This document shows positions 45,293-53,677 of a DNA stretch of 64,000 bases, piece by piece (positions within the stretch are counted from its first letter, which is position 1; each line of letters opens with the position of its first letter). Under the pieces are notes generated by a model. That model did no database searches. It was not told where the DNA came from and saw nothing but the letters and a program-made list of their open reading frames with translations. This DNA comes from Maioricimonas rarisocia (GTDB lineage Bacteria; Planctomycetota; Planctomycetia; Planctomycetales; Planctomycetaceae), in the NCBI RefSeq assembly GCF_007747795.1, contig NZ_CP036275.1, forward strand, positions 7,556,001 to 7,620,000, written 5' to 3'. Position numbers and translations under genes: made by a program.

Positions 45293-45787
45293 TCAGACAG
45301 GAACGCAGCTTCCGTCCTCGTACTGCCGCATGGCCGGCGTGCAGGTTTCCGGCGGGAGGGCCTGGATATCGAGCCGAACGACCTCGCCGTTCACCATCCC
45401 TTCGGCGGTAATGAACGAATCGAGCGTGGCGTCGTCCAGACAGGCATTGTCGTTGGGAAACGCGTTCCAGCGGAACAGGTCGAGCCGCTCGAAGTGCTGT
45501 CCCAGTCCCGCGAGATCGAACTGGAAGTTGACCGGATGCACCTGACCGTCCCGCGGTCCGCCGACAATCTCGACAGTCCCGAGGAACAAGTTCACGTTCC
45601 AGCGATCTTCGGTGCGGACACATTCGAAACCGGCCCGGGCGACGTCGGAGAACGGCTCGAACAGTTCGGTGATCTCATCCACGAATGCGTTCAGCCAGGA
45701 GGGGACGGGCTTACGGCGTGGACGGCGGTCCGCGTGGTCTTCAAGCTGCCGGAGCAGGTGTCTGACGGGCAGATGCGAATGAACCAA
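45293..45787 (-). CDS. Hypothetical protein, 164 aa, TTG start
   Basis: Not recognised. Composition is soluble, acidic to neutral, with WLNAFVDEITELFEPFSDVA, a Cys pair and a beta-rich central part (WNVNLFLGTVEIVGGPRDGQVHPVNFQFDLAGLG). No signal peptide or membrane segment. The reading frame opens with TTG at 45787, preceded 8 bases upstream by GAGGAG; no ATG or GTG lies near. A strong intrinsic terminator follows it. Both facts support a real gene. Confidence 0.6.
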   Translation of the reverse strand: MVHSHLPVRHLLRQLEDHADRRPRRKPVPSWLNAFVDEITELFEPFSDVARAGFECVRTEDRWNVNLFLGTVEIVGGPRDGQVHPVNFQFDLAGLGQHFERLDLFRWNAFPNDNACLDDATLDSFITAEGMVNGEVVRLDIQALPPETCTPAMRQYEDGSCVPV

Positions 45788-46219
45788 TGGAATAACTCCT
45801 CGACAACAGACGTCTCAATGAATTCGCTTGGCCGTCAACCCCGGAGCGAACAGCGGATCGTTCGCCCGGGCCGACCCTGGTGATGACAGTTGTGTACGCA
45901 CGGAGTATCGGGGGAATCGCCGAGGCGGTTTCAGCGATTCATGCCGGAGTCCACGGCATGGCACCAGACTGCGGACCATAGCGCCGAACGTAACAGCCGT
46001 AGCGGGAGAGACCTTCCACCGATACCGGTTACACCCATCAACCCACCTGAGACCGGCTGTTCGGCCGATAGTCGTTCTGCGGGACAACCGCGAGGACCAC
46101 CGACCGATCGTCCCGAGCGGCACCGGTTTGTTCACGCCCGCACGCGGCGGTATCATCGGGCGTGAACGGCTCACTGCAGCAAGCTCTCCCGTGTACCGAC
46201 TCTTCAGGAGTTCTCCGAC

Positions 46220-47257
46220 ATGCCCGCCCGGTCCCTCGCGCTGCCCGCTGCCTTCCTCCTGCTCGCTCTGGTCAGCCTGCGGCCTGCCTGGGCCGAACAC
46301 GAATGGGTTGTTTATGACGGCTTCGACGGTCCGGGGAATGGCAAGCACATCGTGCTCGTCAGTGGTGACGACGAGTACCGCTCCGAAGAGGCCCTGCCGC
46401 AGCTCGGCAAGATTCTCGCCGTACATCACGGATTCAAATGCACCGTGCTGTTTGCGATCGACCCGAAGACGGGCGAAGTGAAGCCCGACCATCAGACCAA
46501 CATCCCCGGACTCGAAGCGCTCGAGACTGCCGACCTGATGGTGCTGTTCACGCGATTCCGCAATCTGCCCGACGAGCAGATGAAGTACATCGACGAGTAC
46601 GTCAGCGCCGGCAAGCCGATCATCGCCATGCGGACCTCGACGCACGCCTTCAACATCCCCGACGACGCCACCTACGCGAAGTACTCCTGGCGCAGCAAGG
46701 AATGGCAGGGAGGCTTCGGCAAGCAGATCCTGGGTGAGACGTGGGTCAATCACCACGGGCATCACGGCAAGGAGAGTACCCGCGGGATTATCGCGGACGG
46801 TATGGAATCGCATCCCATCCTGACTGGTATCGAGAGCGGCTCGATCTGGGGCCCGACCGACGTCTACGGCGTCCGCCTGCCACTGCCCGAAGGGAGCAAA
46901 CCGCTCGTCCTCGGCCAGGTGCTCGAAGGCATGAACCCCGATGACGAGCCGGTCGAAGGGAAGAAGAACGACCCGATGATGCCGATCGCATGGGTCAAGC
47001 CGTATACAACGCCCTCCGGCAAGGTCGGCACCACATTCACCACGACGATGGGAGCCTCGCAGGACCTGGAGAACGAATCGCTGCGGCGGATGCTGGTCAA
47101 CGCCTGCTACTGGGCTCTGGGGATGACCGAGCAGATTCCCGAGAAGGCCAACGTCGACATCGTCGGTGAATACGAGCCGACCCGATTCGGATTCGGCACG
47201 TACCAGAAGGGAATGCGTCCGGAGGATCACCTGCTCGAGCAGGGTTCCGACAACTGA
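46220..47257 (+). CDS. Secreted ThuA-like domain protein
   Basis: 345 residues. A signal peptide (ALPAAFLLLALVSLRPAWAEH) is followed by a type-1-glutamine-amidotransferase-like fold of the ThuA family: KHIVLVSGDDEYRSEEALPQLGKIL, ADLMVLFTRFRNLPDEQM, GKPIIAMRTSTHAF and GETWVNHHGHHGKESTRG. ThuA was first linked to trehalose utilisation, but its activity remains uncertain. Planctomycetes have many copies near DUF1501 and PSD1 genes. It is followed by a DUF1501 gene 166 bp downstream. Confidence 0.88.
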   Translation: MPARSLALPAAFLLLALVSLRPAWAEHEWVVYDGFDGPGNGKHIVLVSGDDEYRSEEALPQLGKILAVHHGFKCTVLFAIDPKTGEVKPDHQTNIPGLEALETADLMVLFTRFRNLPDEQMKYIDEYVSAGKPIIAMRTSTHAFNIPDDATYAKYSWRSKEWQGGFGKQILGETWVNHHGHHGKESTRGIIADGMESHPILTGIESGSIWGPTDVYGVRLPLPEGSKPLVLGQVLEGMNPDDEPVEGKKNDPMMPIAWVKPYTTPSGKVGTTFTTTMGASQDLENESLRRMLVNACYWALGMTEQIPEKANVDIVGEYEPTRFGFGTYQKGMRPEDHLLEQGSDN

Positions 47258-47423
47258 TCAGTGCGCGAAGGCACAGCGCGTGCCGGGGGCCGGACACGGG
47301 CCCTTCAGGTCGGGCGAGAATGAAGAACGTATGGACGGACCGCCGGTCGACCCGATACCATCAACATGCGTTGATCACTGTTGAACGCTCCCTCCGAACC
47401 GTCCCTCCAGATGATGTCCCGCC

Positions 47424-48800
47424 ATGGCGCTCCTTCCCTCCTCGCTGAACGCGCTGCAAACGTCGCGACGACCGATTCTGCAGGCCGGAGCCCTCGGTCT
47501 GCTCGGTCTTGGACTTCCCACACTGTGGAACGGCCGTGCCCGGGCTGAGAATGCCGGCGGGGGAAAAGCCAAGCGGTGCATCTTCCTGTTCATGTGGGGC
47601 GGGCCGAGCCAGCTCGACACGTTCGACATGAAGCCCCAGGCTCCCAGCGAGGTTCGCGGCCCGTTCCAGCCGGTGGCCACGAGCGTCCCGGGGTTGCAGA
47701 TCTGCGAGCACTTCGGCCACATGGCTTCGCGGATGGATCGCGTTGCACTGGTTCGCAGCCTGACGCACGACGACCCGGCGCACCTGTCGAGTGCCCATAC
47801 GATCCTCACGGGCCATCTGCCGCCGACGAACAAGAGTGACGCGGCCCCACCCAGCGACCGGGACACTCCGCACATCGGATCGGTCCTGTCGAAGCTCCGT
47901 CCGTCGCAGACCGCGTTGCCGCCATTCGTGACGATGCCGTGGCTCGCGCTGCACCCCGCAGCGCCGGGTGGGCGGGCGCCGGGACAGCATGGCGGATTCC
48001 TGGGGCACTCGTACGACCCCTTTCTGATCGAAGGGGACCCCAGCCGCGACGACTGGAGCGTGCCGGCCCTGTCTTTGGCAGACGGAATCTCATCCGAGCG
48101 GTTGCTGCGGCGAAAGTCGCTGCTGGCCGAGATCGACGAACAGCGCCGCCGGCTGGAACAGTCTGCGCTGGGACGGGTCGTCGACGAGCAGCAGGAGACC
48201 GCCTTCGGACTCCTCACCTCACCGGACGTTCGCCGGGCCTTCGACATTGCCGAGGAACCGGACGACGTGCGTGAGCGGTACGGAAAGAACATTCACGGCC
48301 AGTGCGTGCTGATGGCACGGCGGCTGATCGAGCATGGCGTTCAACTCGTCTCGATCAACTGGCACAACGATGGCCGCAACTTCTGGGACACGCACGGCAA
48401 CAACTTCAACCGGCTCAAGGACGACCTCATCCCGCCGTCCGATCGGGCGCTGGCGGCCCTCCTCGACGATCTCGAAGTGCGGGGACTGCTGGAAGACACG
48501 CTGGTCGTCTGGGTGGGAGAGTTCGGTCGTTCCCCAAACATCAACAAGAGCACCGGTCGGGAGCATCATCCGTACTGCTACAGCGGCCTGCTCGCCGGCG
48601 GCGGCATTCGGGGCGGGGCGGTCTACGGGGAGAGTGATGCGACGGCGCGGTATCCGGCGACGAATCCGGTGACGCCGCACGACTTCAATGCCACGATCAT
48701 GCACGCACTCGGGATCGATCCGCACGCGACGCTGCCGGACCGGACCGGGCGACCCCGTCCGCTGTACGGCGGAACGCCGCTGGAAACGCTGTTCGGGTAG
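47424..48800 (+). CDS. DUF1501 family secreted protein
   Basis: 458 residues. The N-terminus has a Tat-like twin-Arg region (QTSRRPILQAGALGLLGLGLPTLW) and then the family's opening strand KRCIFLFMWGGPSQLDTFDMKP. Other conserved blocks: GHLPPTNKSDAAPPSDRDTPH, VLMARRLIEHGVQLVSINWH, LEDTLVVWVGEFGRSP, REHHPYCYSGLLAGGGIRGG and a final RPLYGGTPLETLF. Probable periplasmic or surface-linked enzyme of the alkaline-phosphatase superfamily; activity unknown. Confidence 0.93.
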   Translation: MALLPSSLNALQTSRRPILQAGALGLLGLGLPTLWNGRARAENAGGGKAKRCIFLFMWGGPSQLDTFDMKPQAPSEVRGPFQPVATSVPGLQICEHFGHMASRMDRVALVRSLTHDDPAHLSSAHTILTGHLPPTNKSDAAPPSDRDTPHIGSVLSKLRPSQTALPPFVTMPWLALHPAAPGGRAPGQHGGFLGHSYDPFLIEGDPSRDDWSVPALSLADGISSERLLRRKSLLAEIDEQRRRLEQSALGRVVDEQQETAFGLLTSPDVRRAFDIAEEPDDVRERYGKNIHGQCVLMARRLIEHGVQLVSINWHNDGRNFWDTHGNNFNRLKDDLIPPSDRALAALLDDLEVRGLLEDTLVVWVGEFGRSPNINKSTGREHHPYCYSGLLAGGGIRGGAVYGESDATARYPATNPVTPHDFNATIMHALGIDPHATLPDRTGRPRPLYGGTPLETLFG

Positions 48801-48947
48801 GACGTCGTCGCGCAGCGCCACGAGGCTGCGGGGGGCTCGGCTGTTCAGCGACGAACCTCTTGCGGCTGCGCCGCACCGGTCTGAAGCCCTGTGCCACCCG
48901 TGGGAAACGGGAGGCTCGAGGGGAACTCCTGCGACGCCGCAAGCCAC

Positions 48948-49657
48948 GTAGGGTGCTGTCGCCGCAGGCGACGCACCATCGAACCACATTCGATGCCGCA
49001 TCTGTTCCCGTCGGTGCGTCACGGACGGACGGGAACGTCGCTCATGTCAGAGCGGGCGGTCTCATTCGCCGTGACGCACCCGACACGGCTGGACCCTTAA
49101 CGAGCTGCCTCCTGTGGCTGCGCCACCCAGACACGTCGTGTGTCTGGGCCACCCGCGAACGTAGCCATGTCGGGTTTGTGACGGCAGGCGACACTTTCGC
49201 CATCCATGTCGTACGGTGCTGCATGACTCTCATCGCCGTGACGCACCAGCTTTCAGCGGGAACCTCCCAACCAGCACACGGGAGGTACGTGCCCTGAGCG
49301 ACAAGAGCCAGCCGCGCACGGCTCGCACGATTCGGCCCTGGGTGGCTGGGGTCGGAGCGAAGCGGAGCCCCCAGTCTGCGGCGCCGAGAACGCGTGAACG
49401 GCATGCTCGCCTTAAAAGGGCGAGCATGGCACCCGCCTTCATACCAGCACGAAGCGCCAGCGAGTGACAAGGCAGGCAGGAATGTCTGCCCCACCGGGCC
49501 TTCTCAAGACGGCCGTCAACAGCCGGCCCTGCGGCTCTCCGGCTGACGCCCTTCGGTCCATGACGCCCGTGACGCACCAATCGCACGCCACACGATTACG
49601 ACACATGTCTGGTGCGTCGCCTGCGGCGACAGCACCCTGCATCACCAGGCAGCCCCG
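48948..49657. repeat. 710-bp direct repeat, copy 1
   Basis: Nearly identical to 50884-51593, offset 1936 bp. It is made of hairpin modules: GGTGC-t-GTCGCC...GGCGAC-GCACC at the start, CCCAGACAC / GTGTCTGGG (49126-49148), a GGAA-loop hairpin (49471-49490), and CGTCGCC...GGCGAC at the end. Open frames of 83-150 codons recur in both copies but lack ribosome sites. Ends 2 bp before the stop codon of the secreted-protein gene at 49660. Confidence 0.9.
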
Positions 49658-49659
49658 CG

Positions 49660-50613
49660 TTACGGCGGCGCATACCGGTATGTCTGCCGCGTCTGAATAT
49701 CGACCACCTGGGCTCCCGCGGGAACGCCCATCGCCTCCAGCGTGAACGACTCCTCCGGGATCGGCTCGTTCAGCGTCTGGTCCTTCCAGTGCACTTCCTT
49801 CTCGGAGACGTCCGTGCCGTCGAACCGGGCATTGCGGTAGACCGTGTGCACCGGAAGGTAGACGCCGGAGAACTCCCGGTACGTCTGACGCTGCGACTCG
49901 CTTCCACTTCCATCCCGCGCCTCGAACTCGATCAGCAGACCGTTCTGCGAAAGATCGAACACGTACTCCTGAGTGCAGTTCGGAAAGTTGGGGTTGTCCG
50001 CAGTGAGCAGCACGCGTTGCCCCTCCTCGCGGACCCTGAGATGCATCCAGTCCTCACCGGAATACTTCAGCATTTTGGCGAAGAACTCTTCGCTCTTCGA
50101 GTTCCAGAGGCGGAAGTACGACATCGGATAGAACATCTGTGAGACGCTGCCGAAGGTCGGCTCTCTCCGCGGAACAAGCTGGACCACCGGGACGTAGTCC
50201 GGTTTCACAGCCGAGAGCGGCATGATGTAGTAATCCTCCCCCAGTTGCAGTTCCCCTGCCCGATGCCCCTGCAGCGAATTGACGAGGTTTTCCCGCGCGT
50301 CGAATCGGGTGCTTGACTCGGTAATGAGCCAACTGAAGCAACTGGCCCGAGCGACCGCATCGTGCCAGAACCTCGCATCGACGCTGTAGGTCAGGTCATA
50401 GCCCTCCGGCGCACGCTTGCGGAACTTCAGTTCGGCACGGCCGGACCACTGCTCGATGGCATCGAGGTTCTTCTTCTGCAGGTCCGCGACTTTCGTCAGC
50501 AGACTCAGATCCCCGGTCACCTCGGCTTCCGCACGACTTACCAGCAGCAGCGTGATGAGAAACAGAAGAACCGCGACCATAGGGGATCGTGGCGCCGCGA
50601 AGAAATGTGTCAT
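49660..50613 (-). CDS. Secreted hypothetical protein, 317 aa, flanked by long direct repeats
   Basis: Not firmly recognised. Signal peptide or anchor: SPMVAVLLFLITLLLVSRAEAE. The mature protein is beta-rich, with ELKFRKRAPEGYDLTYSVDARF, EDYYIMPLSAV, RVLLTADNPNFPNCTQEYVFDL and a C-terminal YLPVHTVYRNARFDGTDV. The pattern recalls planctomycete secreted proteins with a lipoprotein-carrier (LolA-like) beta-barrel, but I cannot confirm this. The gene is bracketed by the two copies of a 710-bp repeat, so it may be a unit duplicated or mobilised with them. Start uncertain (50613 or 50580). Confidence 0.6.
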   Translation of the reverse strand: MTHFFAAPRSPMVAVLLFLITLLLVSRAEAEVTGDLSLLTKVADLQKKNLDAIEQWSGRAELKFRKRAPEGYDLTYSVDARFWHDAVARASCFSWLITESSTRFDARENLVNSLQGHRAGELQLGEDYYIMPLSAVKPDYVPVVQLVPRREPTFGSVSQMFYPMSYFRLWNSKSEEFFAKMLKYSGEDWMHLRVREEGQRVLLTADNPNFPNCTQEYVFDLSQNGLLIEFEARDGSGSESQRQTYREFSGVYLPVHTVYRNARFDGTDVSEKEVHWKDQTLNEPIPEESFTLEAMGVPAGAQVVDIQTRQTYRYAPP

Positions 50614-50699
50614 GCCCGCACCCGCGCTGAGAATGAGATGGCCCGTGCCGCGCGTTCATTGAGAATAACCGCGGATGCTTGCGGAATACAAGAACGGAC

Positions 50700-50883
50700 C
50701 TGCCCGGGGGCAGGGAACGGAGCACTGGCATCGGCCGACGATCCACGGCCGGCAATAGCCGGCCCTACCTCTGGCAGGCGAGCCCCGAGCGTTTACACGA
50801 GCCGCGACCGTAAGGGAGCGGAAGGCAGACAGGAATGCCTGCCCCACCGGAGGACGGGTGGCTGGCGGTCGTCGTAGAGCAAA
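50700..50883. repeat. Intergenic hairpin-repeat array
   Basis: Contains GGCCGGC-aata-GCCGGCC (about 50748-50765), CGAGCCGCGACCGTAAGGGA (about 50799-50818), a GGAA-loop hairpin (50824-50843) and the intact IS1111-type target (50856-50874). Directly followed by the second copy of the 710-bp repeat. Confidence 0.85.
50856..50874 (+). repeat. Empty target sequence of the IS1111-type element
   Basis: GGGTGGCTGGCGGTCGTCG, identical to the joined flanks of the element (5451-5458 plus 6882-6892). It shows what the insertion site looked like before integration and fixes the element's ends. It would be bound by both target guides of the predicted bridge RNA. Confidence 0.9.
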
Positions 50884-51593
50884 GTAGGGTGCCGTCGCCG
50901 CAGGCGACGCACCATCGAACCACATTCGATGCCGCATCTGTTCCCGTCGGTGCGTCACGGACGGACGGGAACGTCGCTCATGTCAGAGCGGGCGGTCTCA
51001 TTCGCCGTGACGCACCCGACACGGCTGGACCCTTAACGAGCTGCCTCCTGTGGCTGCGCCACCCAGACACGTCGTGTGTCTGGGCCACCCGCGAACGTAG
51101 CCACGTCGGGTTTGTGACGGCAGGCGACACTTTCGCCATCCATGTCGTACGGTGCTGCATGACTCTCATCGCCGTGACGCACCAGCTTTCAGCGGGAACC
51201 TCCCAACCAGCACACGGGAGGTACGTGCCCTGAGCGACAAGAGCCAGCCGCGCACGGCTCGCACGATTCGGCCCTGGGTGGCTGGGGTCGGAGCGAAGCG
51301 GAGCCCCCAGTCTGCGGCGCCGAGAACGCGTGAACGGCACGCTCGCCTTAAAAGGGCGAGCATGGCACCCGCCTTCATACCAGCACGAAGCGCCAGCGAG
51401 TGACAAGGCAGGCAGGAATGCCTGCCCCACCGGGCCTTCTCAAGACGGCCGTCAACAGCCGGCCCTGCGGCTCTCCGGCTGACGCCCTTCGGTCCATGAC
51501 GCCCGTGACGCACCAATCGCACGCCACGCGGTTACGACACATGTCTGGCGCGTCGCCTGCGGCGACAGCACCCTACATCACCAGGTAGCCCCG
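50884..51593. repeat. 710-bp direct repeat, copy 2
   Basis: Second copy of 48948-49657, same orientation, differing only by scattered single bases (for example GCTGTC versus GCCGTC near the start). The GGAA-loop hairpin at 51407-51426 has the fully paired GGCA/TGCC version. Confidence 0.9.
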
Positions 51594-51942
51594 GGGCGGA
51601 GTTCCTGACATGCTTGTACGGGGATTACCCGGCAGCTCACGCAGCCGGCTCGCCGCGCACGGCTCACAGAGCCGTGGCACCCGTCATTGTGGCTGTTTCG
51701 CGGTTTCGGCCTGCCCCGTCGGGGCTTCTCCAACCGGCCGGCAATAGCCGGCCCTGCCTGGAATTGCGCACGTCCCAAGTCTGGCCGCCCTCCGCGCGAA
51801 CTGGCAATCATCGACCCAGACCGTCAAACTGACGGATCGTCCCGCGACGGTCCGTCCTGACAAGTCCGAATGCGACTTCGCCGGACGGACCTCAGATGCA
51901 GCACAGCACACCAACCGCCCCGCGTTTCCCGCACGAATCAGC
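51594..51942. repeat. Intergenic region with single repeat modules before queE
   Basis: After the 710-bp repeat, single modules continue: an inverted CACGGCTCacaGAGCCGTG type hairpin (about 51659-51677) and GGCCGGCaataGCCGGCC (about 51735-51752). The rest is non-repetitive and holds the queE leader. No gene seen. Confidence 0.6.
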
Positions 51943-52620
51943 ATGTACATCTGCGAACTGTTTCATTCCGTGCAGGGAGAAGGTCGCTACGCGGGCGTGC
52001 CCAGCGTGTTCATCCGCACGAGCGGCTGCAACCTGCGGTGCTGGTTCTGCGATACGCCCTATTCCTCCTGGGACCCACAGGGGGAACATCGCTCGCTCGA
52101 CGACCTGCTCAGCACCGTCGAAAACTACCACTGCAACCACGTCGTCATCACCGGTGGCGAACCGATGCTGGTGCGCGACGTGGTGCCGCTCACTCGGGCG
52201 CTCAGCGAGGCCGGGCACGTCATCACCATCGAGACCGCCGGCACCGTCGACCTTCCCGTTGTGGCCGACCTGATGTCGATCAGCCCGAAACTGTCGAACT
52301 CGACGCCGCACGGCACCGACTGGGCGGAGCGACACGAACAGCGGCGGGACCGGCCGGAAGTGATCCGGCGGCTGATCGGCGACTACGACTATCAGTTCAA
52401 GTTCGTGATCGACCACGAAAGCGACCTGGCCGAGGTCGAACAGTACGTGGCCCGGTTCCCCGAAATCGACCCTGCGAAAGTCCTGCTCATGCCGCAGGCG
52501 ACCGAAGCCGACGTGCTGCGTGAGAAGAACGCATGGCTCGGGCCGGCGGCAGAGGAACGGGGGTGGGGCGTCTCACCACGCCTGCACATCGAACTGTTCG
52601 GGAACACACCCGGCACGTAG
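51943..52620 (+). CDS. queE: 7-carboxy-7-deazaguanine synthase (QueE)
   Basis: Radical-SAM enzyme that makes 7-carboxy-7-deazaguanine on the way to queuosine in tRNA. The cluster motif is Cys29-x3-Cys33-x2-Cys36 (SGCNLRCWFCDTPYSSW), the N-terminus MYICELFHSVQGEGRYAG is typical, and the ITGGEPML strand binds the methionyl part of SAM. 225 residues, normal for the family. Other que genes are not in the window. Followed 26 bp later by the metallo-beta-lactamase-fold gene. Confidence 0.95.
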   Translation: MYICELFHSVQGEGRYAGVPSVFIRTSGCNLRCWFCDTPYSSWDPQGEHRSLDDLLSTVENYHCNHVVITGGEPMLVRDVVPLTRALSEAGHVITIETAGTVDLPVVADLMSISPKLSNSTPHGTDWAERHEQRRDRPEVIRRLIGDYDYQFKFVIDHESDLAEVEQYVARFPEIDPAKVLLMPQATEADVLREKNAWLGPAAEERGWGVSPRLHIELFGNTPGT

Positions 52621-52646
52621 GTGTCCGCGTGCGCAGGAGGCTGATC

Positions 52647-53570
52647 ATGCATTACGAGGATGCACGAAGCTGGCAGGCTCCGCCGGCACCAACGCTGCCG
52701 TGGCCGGTCGTGGGCAAGCTGCTGGGGCGATCGTCGAAATGCCCGCCCGGGCCACCCGCTCCCGTCGTTGCTCCCGACCTGTCGCTGATCCATGCCGCCG
52801 ACGGGCCGCCGCGATGGACCTGGCTGGGGCACTCGTCGTTTCTGCTACAGATCGCAGGGCAGGGGATCCTGATCGATCCCGTCTTTTCGTCCGCGATCGG
52901 ATCCCGTTGCCGCCGCCACGTGCCTCCCGGCCTTTCGTGGCAGCAACTTCCTTCGATCGGGACGGTGCTGATTACCCGATCCCGCCCGGACCACCTCGAC
53001 CCGGCCACGATCGCCAGACTTCCCCGGTCAGCAACCGTTCTCGTGCCGCGCGGGCTCGGACCGTGGTTCTGCCGCCGACGGTTCGACTGCGTGATCGAAC
53101 TGGACTGGTGGGACCGTGTGCGGGTGGGACGGCTGCAGTATACGTTCGTGCCGGCAGGTAGAGGATCGCGGGCCTCGCTGCTGCATTCGCCCTGGCTGCA
53201 GGGCGGGGGTTTCGTCCTCGAAAGTGAAGAAACTTCCGTCTATCACGCCGGCGACTGCCGGTGGTCGGAGGGATTCGAACCGATCGGCCGACGCTTTCCC
53301 GATCTCGATGCGGCCCTGCTTCCGGTCGGAGGAGATCGTTCAGCATGGCGGCACCGACCGCAGCGGCCGACGCCGGCAGAGGTCTGTCATGCTTTCCTGC
53401 AGACAGGAGCCCGCCGCCTCGTGCCGATGCGTTGGGGAACCTTTCAGCTCTGCAGCGAGCCGCTGTCGGCCCCGGTCGAACAGCTGCGGCTGCACTGCCG
53501 CGAGCAGCCGTTCCCCGCCGGACGCGAGCTGCACGTACCGGCGATCGGGGCCTGCGTACCGCTGGTCTGA
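52647..53570 (+). CDS. Metallo-beta-lactamase-fold protein lacking the metal ligands (NAPE-PLD-like)
   Basis: 307 residues with the order of the NAPE-PLD/UlaG-like branch: WTWLGHSSFLLQ, LIDPVFS, then the region that should be HxHxDH. Here it reads TRSRPDHLD, so the first two His are Arg. Further on PAGRGSR stands for the usual PAQHxSxR, QRPTPAEV for HxNPEEA, and PMRWGTFQL for P(M/I)HWGTF, again losing His. The Asp in YHAGDCRW remains. So only part of the dinuclear site persists and activity is doubtful. AGGAGG (52635-52640) precedes ATG 52647. Reads in a good frame with no stop, so it is a maintained protein and not a pseudogene. Confidence 0.85.
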   Translation: MHYEDARSWQAPPAPTLPWPVVGKLLGRSSKCPPGPPAPVVAPDLSLIHAADGPPRWTWLGHSSFLLQIAGQGILIDPVFSSAIGSRCRRHVPPGLSWQQLPSIGTVLITRSRPDHLDPATIARLPRSATVLVPRGLGPWFCRRRFDCVIELDWWDRVRVGRLQYTFVPAGRGSRASLLHSPWLQGGGFVLESEETSVYHAGDCRWSEGFEPIGRRFPDLDAALLPVGGDRSAWRHRPQRPTPAEVCHAFLQTGARRLVPMRWGTFQLCSEPLSAPVEQLRLHCREQPFPAGRELHVPAIGACVPLV

Positions 53571-53677
53571 ACTGGCCTCGTCCCCATCGCCCAACCTGCG
53601 TATAGTCCGCGTTGGTCCGCCGAGGTCACGCGGGCTTTCGACCGGAATCCTGCCGGCAATCTGGGGAATGGAATCCC

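Noticed and set aside
49042-49494. 150-, 118- and 83-codon frames found identically in both 710-bp repeats
   Set aside because: They repeat only because the DNA repeats, have no Shine-Dalgarno and consist of hairpin-module sequence. Conservation between copies says nothing about coding.
52647-53570. Calling the metallo-beta-lactamase-fold gene a pseudogene
   Set aside because: The frame is intact over its full length with a good ribosome site, and only ligand residues have changed.
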